DNA from: Mesotoga infera
GTDB taxonomy: Bacteria > Thermotogota > Thermotogae > Petrotogales > Kosmotogaceae
Assembly (NCBI RefSeq): GCF_900157305.1
Contig: NZ_LS974202.1
Location: 1,798,001 to 1,862,000, forward strand
Direction of reading: 5' to 3'
DNA: 64,000 bases
The notes under the pieces were generated by a model. That model was not told the origin of the DNA, searched no databases, and saw only the letters and a program-made list of their open reading frames with translations. Numbering within the stretch: the stretch's first letter is position 1; every line of letters begins with the position of its first letter. Both the position numbers and the translations under genes were made by a program. Positions 17,157-25,424 of the stretch are shown here, piece after piece.

Positions 17157-17385
17157 ATAGTCTGCCTCCTTACGGAGTAATTCTCCCATCGCCAATGTTA
17201 TCCGACAGTTTCTCGTTAGCAGCACTGTCCCTACCCATCAGAACTGTTTAACCACTAACCGCAGAGCGTAAGACTTGGGAACGCATCCTACGGTGCCTAT
17301 ACATTTGCCGGTAACGTAGTGCTCGAAACACTTAGGCTAGTCAACAAGAGCTACTAGCTCACGGCTTTTGCCGGGGGTCGTTGAC
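17157..17385 (-). ncRNA. Omega RNA (HEARO) of the IscB element
   Basis: The region just upstream of the IscB start, on the same strand, has the structure expected of HEARO/omega RNA. An outer stem GTCAAC (17385-17380) / GTTGAC (17345-17340) encloses two hairpins, CGGC-AAAA-GCCG (17362-17373) and GAGCTA/TAGCTC (17348-17360). Then come GACTAGCC and a further structured stretch ending near GGGTAGGGACAGTG. Known omega RNAs end close to the iscB start, as here. The guide would be the 16-20 nt before 17385, that is, the 3' end of the Nudix gene. Transcription would come from the upstream operon. Confidence 0.82.
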
Positions 17386-17905
17386 TCTCCTTTCTGCGTA
17401 GAGCAAGTAAAACACCGGAAATTGTCTTACTATCGCTTATGCTGCCATCTGTTATCCTCTTTACCACTTCTTCGATTTTCATGAATACCGGTTCGACGAA
17501 CTCGCCTTCGTCGGGATCGGACTCCCCAATTTTCTCGACTTCGCAGGTGAAAATATGGATCGCCTCATCGGAAAAGCCCGGTGAAGTCTCTATCACCGTC
17601 AGTTTTTCAAGTTCAACCGGTCCGTAACCGGTTTCTTCGAGAAGTTCCCTCCTTGCGCAGTCCTCTGGGCTCTCTCCACTATCTAACTTACCGGCCGGTA
17701 TTTCCAGCATGAACTTCTGAACGGGAAACCTGTACTGCCTTACCAGCAGGAGTTCTTCTCCCTTGAAGGCTACAACGGCGACGGCCCCGGGATGCCGTAC
17801 CACCTCTCTGTAAGCTTCGCTATCGTCTGTCAACCTCACCAGATGTCTCTCCAGTTTCAATATTCTTCCGGAGAAGATCTCCTCTTTGTGCAACGAAATC
17901 TCCAT
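17354..17905 (-). CDS. Nudix hydrolase, ADP-ribose pyrophosphatase type
   Basis: 183 residues. The Nudix box is complete: residues 72-94 read G-KLDSG-E-SPEDCAR-RELLEETGY. The N-terminal strands VRLTDDSEAYREVVRHPGAV and VRQYRFPV are typical of ADP-ribose pyrophosphatases, which split ADP-ribose to AMP and ribose 5-phosphate. The last ten residues (SQRPPAKAVS) are encoded by the left end of the IscB element; the native protein probably ended near LRRKE. That end is outside the catalytic core, so activity should be retained. It is separated from cdd by only 1 bp. Confidence 0.9.
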   Translation of the reverse strand: MEISLHKEEIFSGRILKLERHLVRLTDDSEAYREVVRHPGAVAVVAFKGEELLLVRQYRFPVQKFMLEIPAGKLDSGESPEDCARRELLEETGYGPVELEKLTVIETSPGFSDEAIHIFTCEVEKIGESDPDEGEFVEPVFMKIEEVVKRITDGSISDSKTISGVLLALRRKESQRPPAKAVS

Positions 17906-17906
17906 T

Positions 17907-18299
17907 TCACTCCTCCAGTTCGAAGTGCATTGGGAGAAGCTCGAAAACCGTGGTTCTTACAACACTTTCCTTCCCTACCAGTATCACTTCGAAGTCTCCG
18001 AATTCGGCCATGAATTGTCTGCACATTCCACATGGAGAGGTCGGCTTGTCTCTCTTGCTGGTTATGGCTATGGTCCTAAAATTTCTCCGCCCTCTGGATA
18101 CGGCCGAGACTATCGCGGATCTCTCAGCGCAAACCGTCAAGCCAAACGAGGCGTTCTCAACGTTCGCACCGGTGAAAATCTCTCCCTCCTCCGTTAGAAG
18201 AGCCGCTCCAACTGGAAAATTAGAATAAGGGGAATAGGAGTTCTCCATGGCTTCAATAGCTTTCTGTATCAGTATGTTCTCCTTTGAACTGTCTTTCAT
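17907..18299 (-). CDS. cdd: Cytidine deaminase
   Basis: Zinc enzyme of pyrimidine salvage converting cytidine to uridine. Zinc-site motifs are TVCAERSAI (Cys-Ala-Glu) and SPCGMCRQ (Cys-x2-Cys), with the substrate loop SPYSNFPVGAAL near the N-terminus. The ATG at 18299 has AGGAGGAG just upstream; this start lies 47 bp inside the 3' end of the corC-like gene. About 130 residues, which is normal for the tetrameric class. Confidence 0.94.
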   Translation of the reverse strand: MKDSSKENILIQKAIEAMENSYSPYSNFPVGAALLTEEGEIFTGANVENASFGLTVCAERSAIVSAVSRGRRNFRTIAITSKRDKPTSPCGMCRQFMAEFGDFEVILVGKESVVRTTVFELLPMHFELEE

Positions 18300-19620
18300 C
18301 GACGCTCCTCCTGTCAACGCTGAGCCTTATCTTTTCTACTTTGTTCTTTCCGGCGGCCAAGATCTCGAAGGTGAAGCCGTTGACTATTATCTTCTCTCCC
18401 ACTTCGGGAAACCTTTCAAGAACCTCCAGCAGGTAACCGCCGATGGTTTCGAACTCAGTGTCGGGAAAGACCTGCTCGAGCTCCCTCTCGATATCGTTTA
18501 TTGGTGTCATCCCATCGACTATGTACTCACTGTCGCTGAGCTTTTCTATCATCATCTCTTCGGATTCTTCGTCATATTCGTCGAGTATCTCTCCAGTCAG
18601 CTCCTCTATAGCATCTTCCATGGTTATCAGTCCGGCCGTCCCTCCGTATTCGTCGATAACTATCGCCATATGGTTCTTCTTCTCTTTGAACTCTCTGAGC
18701 AGGTCATCGACCTTTTTCGTTTCGGGAACGAAGTAAGGTGCCCTCATTATCTCTTTGACATGGGTAATCTGGAGAAAATCATTGTCCTTTCTGTCTAGAA
18801 TGAAATTGAGCAGGTCCTTGGCATAACAAACCCCGACTATCCTGTCAACATTCTCCCTGTAGATAGGATAACGCGAATAGCCTTCAGATTCCACGAGCTT
18901 CATCAATTCTATGAGTGGTGCGTCCTCTTCCAGTGAAACTATCTCGACCCTAGGAGTCATTATCTCCTTGACAGAGATATCCTTGAGTTCTAGAGTCCTC
19001 TTCATGATCATTCTCTCTTCGGACTGCAGCACACCTTCTTCGTGCCCGGCGTCCACGGCAGATCTTATCTCGTCCTCCGTTATGAAGGGAGCGTACGAAA
19101 CCTTTTTTCCACCCAAAATAACTATGAAGAGATTTGAGATGCGTAGAAGTAACCATAGCAGGGGCCTGAGAATAGACGTCAAGATGGTAATAAAGACTAT
19201 AACTCTCTTGAAAAAACGCTCGGGGTTCTCCCTGGCAAAGATTTTGGGTGTTATTTCTCCGAAGACAAGTATCAGAAAAGTCATCACACCGGTTACGATC
19301 GCAGCGGCGACGCCTGCAAAGTTCTGCGGCAAAAGCTGGATTGCAAGAAGCGTAGCGAGAGAAGAGGCGAGAATATTCACTATGTTGTTCATTACCAGAA
19401 TAGCTGTCAGAATACTGTTGGGATTGTCGACGAAATACTTGACCGATTTGGCGAACCTTTTTTCACCGCTCTCCGAGAGCTCACGCAATTTCAGTTTGCT
19501 GACGGACATAAGAGCCGCCTCAGATCCAGAAAAAAGTCCCGATAAATACAACAATATAATCAGAAAGGCCAGGTTCAATAAAAGCGACACAGGATCCCCG
19601 CTACTAGTAGGGTCGTCCAC
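18253..19620 (-). CDS. CNNM/CorC-HlyC family transporter-associated protein (DUF21 + CBS)
   Basis: 455 residues. An N-terminal DUF21 membrane domain has about four helices up to about residue 180, followed by a pair of CBS domains (from VKEIMTPRVEIVSL, through YSRYPIYRENVDRIVGVCYAKDLL, to VDDLLREFKEKKNHMAIVID) and a C-terminal CorC_HlyC domain. Family members take part in Mg2+ or Co2+ efflux; the old name is hemolysin-like. It follows rlmH with a 20-bp gap and overlaps cdd by 47 bp. Confidence 0.92.
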   Translation of the reverse strand: MDDPTSSGDPVSLLLNLAFLIILLYLSGLFSGSEAALMSVSKLKLRELSESGEKRFAKSVKYFVDNPNSILTAILVMNNIVNILASSLATLLAIQLLPQNFAGVAAAIVTGVMTFLILVFGEITPKIFARENPERFFKRVIVFITILTSILRPLLWLLLRISNLFIVILGGKKVSYAPFITEDEIRSAVDAGHEEGVLQSEERMIMKRTLELKDISVKEIMTPRVEIVSLEEDAPLIELMKLVESEGYSRYPIYRENVDRIVGVCYAKDLLNFILDRKDNDFLQITHVKEIMRAPYFVPETKKVDDLLREFKEKKNHMAIVIDEYGGTAGLITMEDAIEELTGEILDEYDEESEEMMIEKLSDSEYIVDGMTPINDIERELEQVFPDTEFETIGGYLLEVLERFPEVGEKIIVNGFTFEILAAGKNKVEKIRLSVDRRSVDERQFKGEHTDTESY

Positions 19621-19640
19621 TTCTTTTTTTCACCTCCAGA

Positions 19641-20108
19641 TCAGTAATGGTATGTCCTGTTATCCAGAATACAATAGGCCCTGTAGAGCTGCTCGAGCAG
19701 TATCAAAAGAGCCATCTCGTGTGTGAAAGTCATTCTGGACAGCGATACTTTCTGCCACTCCCTCGAGAGGAGCTCGTCACTGAAACCGAGTGGTCCACCC
19801 AAGAAGAAAGACAGATTCTTCACTCCTATATTCTGCCATTTTTGTAGCTTATGTGCAAACTCCAGCGATGAGTATTGCTCACCCTGTTCGTGTAAGAGAA
19901 CGACGGTTTCATCGGGTCTCAAAAGTTTCAGGTAGTTTCTGCCTTCTCTTTCCTTGATCTTCTCCCTTTCTCTGCCCGTCCCCCCGCCCAGCGGAAGGTA
20001 TCGGACTTCGATTCTCACGTATGGCTTTAGCCATTTGCCGTACTGCTCTATGCCTTGGACAATAAAACTCGATTTCGGTTTCCCCGTTAGCACTGCTCGT
20101 ATGTTCAT
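19641..20108 (-). CDS. rlmH: 23S rRNA (pseudouridine1915-N3)-methyltransferase RlmH
   Basis: SPOUT-class methyltransferase acting on the 70S ribosome, 155 residues, the standard length. It contains the SAM-knot segment FFLGGPLGFSDELL and a C-terminal MTFTHEMALLILLEQLYRAY followed by YH near the end, as in the family. The start ATG overlaps the hutI stop (ATGA). Confidence 0.95.
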   Translation of the reverse strand: MNIRAVLTGKPKSSFIVQGIEQYGKWLKPYVRIEVRYLPLGGGTGREREKIKEREGRNYLKLLRPDETVVLLHEQGEQYSSLEFAHKLQKWQNIGVKNLSFFLGGPLGFSDELLSREWQKVSLSRMTFTHEMALLILLEQLYRAYCILDNRTYHY

Positions 20109-21316
20109 GCAACTATATTTCCATTTTTTATGACATTCGAGACTATATCCCTCGAGAAGTTGTACACAACCTCCGGGTAATCCCCGGCTCTCAATAATAC
20201 TAAATCGGCGTCGTAACCTTCTCTGATCAATCCCTTTCTATCCTCGACCCCGAGAACGGCCGCTGCATTGGCGGTGTAGGCCGTTATTGCCTCTTCAACC
20301 TTGAGACCACACCTGGTGACCGCAAGAAACATTACTATGAAGGGGTTGTATATGTTGCAAGAGCCCGGGTTGAAGTCCGAAGCTATGGCTACAATCGCCC
20401 CGCGGTCGATCAATTCTCTACCCCTTGCGAAACTCTCGTTCAAAAAGAAGGAGGTTCCGGGTAGGAGTGTGGCGATGGTGTCGCTTTTCGCCAATGCCTG
20501 GATTGTAATATCGTCGGCCGATATAAGGTGGTCGGCCGAAACCGCACCGAGTTCCACGGCCAGTAAGCCTCCTCCAGATGAGGAAAGCTCGTCGGCATGA
20601 ATTCTGATCCTGAAGCCACTCTCTATGGCGGCTAGCATATAACGTCTCGATTGATCTACATTGAATACCCCGTCCTCACAGAAAATGTCGATAGTATCCG
20701 TTAGTTTTCGGACTTCGTCGAATATCTCGATCATTGAGGAAAGGTATTCGTCTCTAGATGAATACTCTTCTGGCAGGGCATGGGCACCGAGAAAAGTCGA
20801 GAAGACATCGATCGGGTGTATTTCGCCAAGCGCTTCTAGAACCCGAAGCTGCTTGAGTTCGCCCTCTCTTTCGAGCCCGTATCCGCTTTTTCCCTCGACA
20901 GTCGTGACTCCCAGAGAGAGCATAGAATCGAGAAATCGAAAAGACTCTGCCATTAAAGCAGTGGCCGGAGTCCTTCTCACCGCTTCCGAAGTCGATCTTA
21001 TTCCCCCGCCGGCCTTCATTATATCCATATAACTCCTGCCTTCCAGACGCATGAGAAACTCCCTGCTCCTGTCGCCGGTAAAGGGTATGTGTGTGTGACA
21101 GTCGATAAACCCTGGAATGGCGATCAGTCCGCGGCCGTCAATGTATTTTTCAGCGGTTGGTATTTCCGGTCCGATGTATACGATCTTCCCGTTCATAATT
21201 CCGATGTTGCTTTCCTTTATACATTCGATGCGGGTCATACCTCTTCCCCTGACCGGTCCGCTGGAGACAGGAGTTACGATTGAGTTAAGATTCAGTATGG
21301 CCAGATCGAGTTCCAC
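20105..21316 (-). CDS. hutI: Imidazolonepropionase
   Basis: Amidohydrolase that opens imidazolone propionate to formimino-glutamate in histidine breakdown. About 403 residues from the GTG at 21316, which has GGAGAG a few bases before it. Metal ligands: the HTH of GFIDCHTHIPFTGDR, RIHADELS, and a conserved region SDFNPGSC near the C-terminal third, which is typical of HutI. It follows the formimidoyltransferase gene without a gap; hutH and hutU are not in the window. Confidence 0.94.
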   Translation of the reverse strand: MELDLAILNLNSIVTPVSSGPVRGRGMTRIECIKESNIGIMNGKIVYIGPEIPTAEKYIDGRGLIAIPGFIDCHTHIPFTGDRSREFLMRLEGRSYMDIMKAGGGIRSTSEAVRRTPATALMAESFRFLDSMLSLGVTTVEGKSGYGLEREGELKQLRVLEALGEIHPIDVFSTFLGAHALPEEYSSRDEYLSSMIEIFDEVRKLTDTIDIFCEDGVFNVDQSRRYMLAAIESGFRIRIHADELSSSGGGLLAVELGAVSADHLISADDITIQALAKSDTIATLLPGTSFFLNESFARGRELIDRGAIVAIASDFNPGSCNIYNPFIVMFLAVTRCGLKVEEAITAYTANAAAVLGVEDRKGLIREGYDADLVLLRAGDYPEVVYNFSRDIVSNVIKNGNIVA

Positions 21317-21317
21317 T

Positions 21318-22232
21318 CTACTCTCCTTCTCTCGAGATGAAGTCGAGAACTCTCTTTTCGAGAATCGACGACGAATCAAATTTCTCCAGTTTCAGGTAGT
21401 GTTCGGCAACATCCACGAGAGCCTGCAAAGGCGTGAGGCCGACTATCTCCGATCCAACAATGGGGACTCCGTACCGTTCAGCCTCGAACTTTATAACTTC
21501 GTAAACCCTGAAGAGCGGTGTCTTTCTGTAATTGGTCATATTCATGGAAACTTGCACTATTCTTCTGTCTTCCAGTCTGAATCCGAGAGCCTTTACATAT
21601 CGGAATCCGCCGCTTATATGTCTTACAGCTTTAGCAATCTTGTTGGCTATCTCTATGTTGTCGGTTCCAAGATTGACGTTGAAGGCGATAAGGTACTCCC
21701 TGCAACCGACAGCAACTACGCCGGCCGAAGGATGGACGGAGGAAGGTCCAAAATCTGGCTTCCAGGCCTCCTGGATGATCTTGGAGGGAAAGTTCTCAAA
21801 CTCGCCCTTTCTTATGTTCGAAAGACTGACACGTTCCGGACTGGTGGCGGAATCTTCGTATAAGTAAACCGGTATTGAGAGCTCGTCTCCAATTCTTCTA
21901 CCCAGTCTCTTGGAAAGTTCTATACACTCGTCTTTCGTTGTGTTCATAACGGGAACCAGTGGAATAACGTCGGTGGCACCCATTCTGGGGTGTTCACCGG
22001 AATGATTCTTCAGATCTATCAGATCCCTAGCCTTCTTCGTCATATTGAAGAGGGCTTCCTCAATCGCCTCGGGAATCCCTGTGAGCGTTACCACCGAACG
22101 ATTGTGGTTAGGGTCGCTCGAGTAATCCAGTATCCATACCCCGTCGATCTTTCTAGCCTCGTTCACTATCTCTTCGATAACTTCGCTTCTTTTACCTTCG
22201 CTGAAATTCGGTACCGATTCAATAAGTCTCAT
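21318..22232 (-). CDS. Glutamate formimidoyltransferase (FTCD N-terminal type)
   Basis: Transfers the formimino group of formimino-glutamate to tetrahydrofolate. About 304 residues from the ATG at 22232 (MRLIESVPNFSEGK) with GGGGAGG upstream. The protein shows SEGKRSEVIEEIV, HNRSVVTLTG, HPRMGATDVIPLVP and the C-terminal GVPIVGSEIVGLTP, all typical of the FTCD transferase domain. The cyclodeaminase domain is not fused. The adjacent hutI would supply the substrate. Confidence 0.93.
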   Translation of the reverse strand: MRLIESVPNFSEGKRSEVIEEIVNEARKIDGVWILDYSSDPNHNRSVVTLTGIPEAIEEALFNMTKKARDLIDLKNHSGEHPRMGATDVIPLVPVMNTTKDECIELSKRLGRRIGDELSIPVYLYEDSATSPERVSLSNIRKGEFENFPSKIIQEAWKPDFGPSSVHPSAGVVAVGCREYLIAFNVNLGTDNIEIANKIAKAVRHISGGFRYVKALGFRLEDRRIVQVSMNMTNYRKTPLFRVYEVIKFEAERYGVPIVGSEIVGLTPLQALVDVAEHYLKLEKFDSSSILEKRVLDFISREGE

Positions 22233-22270
22233 ATAATACCTCCCCGGAAATATCACAGTTTTTCCATTTC

Positions 22271-23341
22271 TTATCGTAAATCCACGCTTCTACCGGCATA
22301 ACTTTGCACTATTCCAAGTTGCAGAGCGAATATCATGGACGAAGACCCTCCATAACTTATCAAAGGAAGGGGTATACCAGTTACAGGGAGAAGACCGAGA
22401 TTCATACCGATATTCTCCACCACATGAAAAGCGAACACGGCGAAAAAACCGCTCATTACGAGTCTACCAAAAAAATCGCCTGTTCTTCTGGTGATAATCC
22501 AGATCCTCCATAGCAAGAGTGAATAGAGCAGTATTACGGTAACTGCGCCGACAAAGCCCCATTCTTCGCCTATTACGGAGAATATGAAATCGGTATGATC
22601 GGCCGGCACATACCCTAGCCTGTTCATAGTACCCTGTACGAATCCCCTTCCGGTCCATCCTCCAGAACCGATTGCCCTTATGGCCTGAATAGTGTTATAG
22701 GCGGCCCCGGAGGCATATTTTTCGGGATCGAGGAAGCTCAAAATCCTGTCTCTCTGGTATGACTCGAGCCCGAACATTAGAACGACCGGCACGGCGACGA
22801 CTATCAAAGCCGTCATGACGATCATCAATCTATCGAATTTTTTGCTTATCAGTGTCATAAAGTACCAGATCACAACGATGATTATCGTCGTTCCAAGATC
22901 GGGTTCCAGGTAGATCAGCCCCATGATCATAAGCGTTACCAACGTGCCAAACAGGAAAGAAAGATACCGCTTGGTCTCGAGCGAATAAAGATAACCGAGA
23001 AAGAGTATCAAGGAAAACTTCGCGATTTCCGACGGTTGTAAACTTGCGATACCAAGATCGATCCATCTTTTCGATCCTTCGATAGGACTCAAGAAAAGTA
23101 CCAGAACAAGGCCCGCTGTGGACAGCAATATGAGCACAACGGCGAAGTCTCTCCATACTTTTCTTTTCAGTACATACGCCGTGAAAATGAAGACGGCCCA
23201 CGAAAGAAGAGCCCACACCAACTGGCGCCCGAATAAATATTCCTCTCTCTCGCCAAAGGTCGCACTGTAAAGCACCACCAGACCAAAGGTCATGAGAATT
23301 GCCATAACAAAAGGAAGTTGCCACTCGAACCTAGCTTTCAT
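22271..23341 (-). CDS. rodA: SEDS peptidoglycan polymerase RodA
   Basis: Polytopic membrane glycosyltransferase of the elongasome, about 356 residues with about ten helices. SEDS landmarks: GSKRWIDLGIASLQPSE, EPDLGT, the ADHTDFIFSVIGEEWGF loop with the catalytic-type Asp, and SYGGSS. The short form and the lack of an FtsW-type tail favour RodA over FtsW. The ATG at 23341 has GGGAGGAG upstream. It is the first gene of the minus-strand run that ends with gltX. Confidence 0.92.
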   Translation of the reverse strand: MKARFEWQLPFVMAILMTFGLVVLYSATFGEREEYLFGRQLVWALLSWAVFIFTAYVLKRKVWRDFAVVLILLSTAGLVLVLFLSPIEGSKRWIDLGIASLQPSEIAKFSLILFLGYLYSLETKRYLSFLFGTLVTLMIMGLIYLEPDLGTTIIIVVIWYFMTLISKKFDRLMIVMTALIVVAVPVVLMFGLESYQRDRILSFLDPEKYASGAAYNTIQAIRAIGSGGWTGRGFVQGTMNRLGYVPADHTDFIFSVIGEEWGFVGAVTVILLYSLLLWRIWIITRRTGDFFGRLVMSGFFAVFAFHVVENIGMNLGLLPVTGIPLPLISYGGSSSMIFALQLGIVQSYAGRSVDLR

Positions 23342-23428
23342 CAAACTCTCTCCTCCCATCAATTATATAACCTGATAAGAGAAACTGAGATTGCACAAGC
23401 AAAACAGCTCGCAATCGTCCGGAAGGTG

Positions 23429-23446
23429 GACAGTGAGAATACTGTC
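23429..23446. promoter_or_regulatory. Inverted repeat between rodA and panB
   Basis: A perfect 6-6-6 inverted repeat, GACAGT-gagaat-ACTGTC, lies in the roughly 215-bp divergent region and upstream of a TATAAT at 23471-23476 on the plus strand. It looks like an operator for a dimeric regulator, but the regulator is unknown. The rest of the intergenic region shows nothing else clear. Confidence 0.35.
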
Positions 23447-23556
23447 ACTATACCTGCGGAGAGAAAAATGTATAATCGTAAATGAAGGAAGATAAAAGTT
23501 CAATGCGTCTTATTCACGACAAATGTGAGACTTTTTTTAGGGAAGGTGCTGTTCGA

Positions 23557-24357
23557 ATGAACGTACGTGAGATAATCGCGGTGAAAAATTCGAGAAAATT
23601 GTCGATGGTAACTGCCTTCAGTTATTTCGATGCAAAGTTCGCTTTCGAGGCCGGAATTGACATGATTTTAGTTGGCGATTCGCTCGGCACATACGTGATG
23701 GGGAAGAAAGATACTCTATCTGTAACTATGGATGAGATGATCTGGTCTCTGAAAGCCGTCCGGCGCGGGGCAAAAGATGGTTTCATCATCGCAGATATGC
23801 CCTTCGGTTCGTACCAGCAATCCAGAGAGAAGGCCGTAGAAAACGCCATTGCTTTTTTACGACACGGTGCAAATGCGTTGAAGATAGAGGGAGGTTACGA
23901 AACGGCCGAGCTGATCAAATATCTTGTCGATAGAGGATTTCCTGTCATGGGCCATGTTGGGATCACCCCGCATCATGCAAGCCTCGAAGGGATGTATCAG
24001 ATACAGGGAAAAGACGAGAAGAGCATCAAGCGCCTCATCGAATCGGTGAAAAACCTTGAAGAGGCCGGGGTCTTTGCTATACTTCTTGAACTGGTGGTGG
24101 AAGAGGTCGCCGGGAAGCTCACTCAAGAAACTTCTGTTCCGGTGCTTGGACTTGGATCGGGCAGGTTCTGCGACGGACAGTTTCTGAAGTGGCATGATCT
24201 TCTGGGTATAAACGATGAAACGGAACCGAGGTACGTTAAAAAGTACGCCAATTTGAAGGAGAACATCGTGAGCGCTCTAAAGAATTTCGACCGGGATGTT
24301 AAGGAGGGAAAGTTCCCTGTCGAGTATCATGCCTTTGGTGGAGGGGAAGAGGTCTAA
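23557..24357 (+). CDS. panB: 3-methyl-2-oxobutanoate hydroxymethyltransferase
   Basis: First enzyme of pantothenate synthesis, adding a hydroxymethyl group from methylene-tetrahydrofolate to alpha-ketoisovalerate. About 266 residues from the ATG at 23557 (MNVREIIAVKN), preceded by GGGAAGG. Active-site stretches are MVTAFSYFDAKFA, LVGDSLGTYVMG, DMPFGSYQ, IEGGYE, MGHVGITPH and GLGSGRFCDGQ. The frame is open upstream to 23482, but the extension has no family counterpart. birA follows after about 60 bp. Confidence 0.95.
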   Translation: MNVREIIAVKNSRKLSMVTAFSYFDAKFAFEAGIDMILVGDSLGTYVMGKKDTLSVTMDEMIWSLKAVRRGAKDGFIIADMPFGSYQQSREKAVENAIAFLRHGANALKIEGGYETAELIKYLVDRGFPVMGHVGITPHHASLEGMYQIQGKDEKSIKRLIESVKNLEEAGVFAILLELVVEEVAGKLTQETSVPVLGLGSGRFCDGQFLKWHDLLGINDETEPRYVKKYANLKENIVSALKNFDRDVKEGKFPVEYHAFGGGEEV

Positions 24358-24424
24358 GCGCAGGCGGTGATCCTTCTTGAGCAAGTAGTTAAAACTAAAC
24401 TCTGGGGAGGAATGAAGCGACTTG

Positions 24425-25150
24425 ATGATCGGGGAAAAGATAATCTCTTTCTCTGAAATAGATTCGACAAATAAATTCGCCATAGAGAATCTTGACAGGC
24501 TGCCTTACGGTACGGTTGTCTGGTCTCTTTCGCAGACTTCGGCCTACGGAAGATACGGTCGCTCATGGTCTTCCGGCGACGGTGGACTCTGGTTTTCGAT
24601 AATCTTCAAACCACTTCAAATAACAGAACCTAACGCCTATACGAAACTTCTTTCCGTTGCGGTTGTTGAAAGCGTCCGGGATCTTAAGTACAGAAACGCT
24701 CAGATAAAATGGCCCAACGATATTCTCATCAATGGAAAGAAAGTCGCGGGAATACTTACCGAATCCGTCTTTACAGGAGAAAGGTTGAAAGGAATCGTCG
24801 TGGGAGTAGGTTTAAACGTGAATAACGAGCTGCCTCATGAACTTAAAAGCTCGGCAACATCGCTTTCTTCAATAAAAAACGAGTATATACCCCTCAATCT
24901 GCTCATAGAGAAGATACTCCGTAGGGTGGAAGTTTTGAGAAAGAAGTATTTGATAAGGGGCAAGACAAAGTATCTGACCAGAAAATGGAAGAAGCTCCAG
25001 GCTTTCGTCGAGGGAGATGAAATAACCGTTTCTCTCAACGAAAACGAAAAATTCACAGGTATAATAAAAAGGATCTCCCCGGCTTTGCTTCAGCTGCAGT
25101 CGGACGACGGGAAGATCCACAACATAGTTTCGGGTGAAATTATTCTTTGA
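24425..25150 (+). CDS. birA: Biotin--[acetyl-CoA-carboxylase] ligase
   Basis: Attaches biotin to carrier proteins. About 241 residues, without the N-terminal helix-turn-helix of the bifunctional BirA, so not a repressor. Motifs: DSTNKFA, SAYGRYGRSW (the GRGRxG-like biotinoyl-AMP loop), IKWPNDI, KVAGILTE, and GVGLNVNNE. The C-terminal SH3-like domain is present (FTGIIKRISPALLQLQSDDG). Start ATG 24425, or TTG 24422; GGGGAGG lies upstream. It converges on the rqcP-like gene with an 11-bp overlap. Confidence 0.93.
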   Translation: MIGEKIISFSEIDSTNKFAIENLDRLPYGTVVWSLSQTSAYGRYGRSWSSGDGGLWFSIIFKPLQITEPNAYTKLLSVAVVESVRDLKYRNAQIKWPNDILINGKKVAGILTESVFTGERLKGIVVGVGLNVNNELPHELKSSATSLSSIKNEYIPLNLLIEKILRRVEVLRKKYLIRGKTKYLTRKWKKLQAFVEGDEITVSLNENEKFTGIIKRISPALLQLQSDDGKIHNIVSGEIIL

Positions 25151-25364
25151 TTTCTTTCAAAATCTCTATTTCAAAACCTTCCAGAACCTTTACCACCAAC
25201 GTGCGATTGGAAAATCTTATAGAGATTGTGTCTCCCGGCTTAACTTCCGAAGATGGTTTGGCCTGAATCCCGTTCCTCGATATAAAGCCCTTTTCAATCG
25301 CCTCTTTAGCGAGTATTCTTCTCTTTATGATTTTGTTCTGTTTCAGGAACTTATCCAGCCTCAA
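25140..25364 (-). CDS. S4-domain RNA-binding protein, RqcP/YabO-like
   Basis: About 74 residues forming a single S4 domain: RLDKFLKQNKIIKRR, AKEAIEKGFISRNG and SEVKPGDTISIRF. Proteins of this size and pattern (RqcP, Hsp15-like) bind 23S rRNA or stalled 50S subunits in ribosome rescue. The TTG at 25364 has AGGGGTGG just upstream and gives the usual MRLDKFLK start; the frame is open to 25388. Confidence 0.85.
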   Translation of the reverse strand: MRLDKFLKQNKIIKRRILAKEAIEKGFISRNGIQAKPSSEVKPGDTISIRFSNRTLVVKVLEGFEIEILKEIKE

Positions 25365-25388
25365 CTTCGACCACCCCTGAGTATACAC

Positions 25389-25418
25389 TTGACTAACACC
25401 TTGTCGAAAGGGTATAAT
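25389..25418 (+). promoter_or_regulatory. Sigma-A-type promoter of a short RNA
   Basis: TTGACT (25389-25394), 18-bp spacer, TATAAT (25413-25418). It points into a gap that holds no plus-strand gene, only a terminator about 20 bases after the expected start. Confidence 0.7.
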
Positions 25419-25424
25419 TATGTA

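Larger units (their letters stand above)
16350..17385 (-). mobile_element. IscB-type IS605-like element without transposase
   Basis: A unit of about 1.04 kb consisting of an omega-RNA region, an IscB-family ORF and a right-end hairpin (16361-16380, CACCG...CGGTG arms) that overlaps the ORF's last codons. No TnpA gene is present, so it would be mobilised in trans. It sits inside a minus-strand operon, exactly between the Nudix gene, whose last ten codons run into it, and gltX. Exact ends are estimated: the left end is taken at the start of the omega scaffold, and the right end lies close to the ORF stop. Confidence 0.8.

Noticed and set aside
16353-17225. Full active IscB nuclease
   Set aside because: HNH and RuvC-II are absent and the protein is 267 residues, against about 400-500 for an active IscB.
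23471-23476. TATAAT before panB as a full promoter
   Set aside because: No -35 at 17-18 bp and no TGn extension in the right place; kept only as part of the intergenic description.
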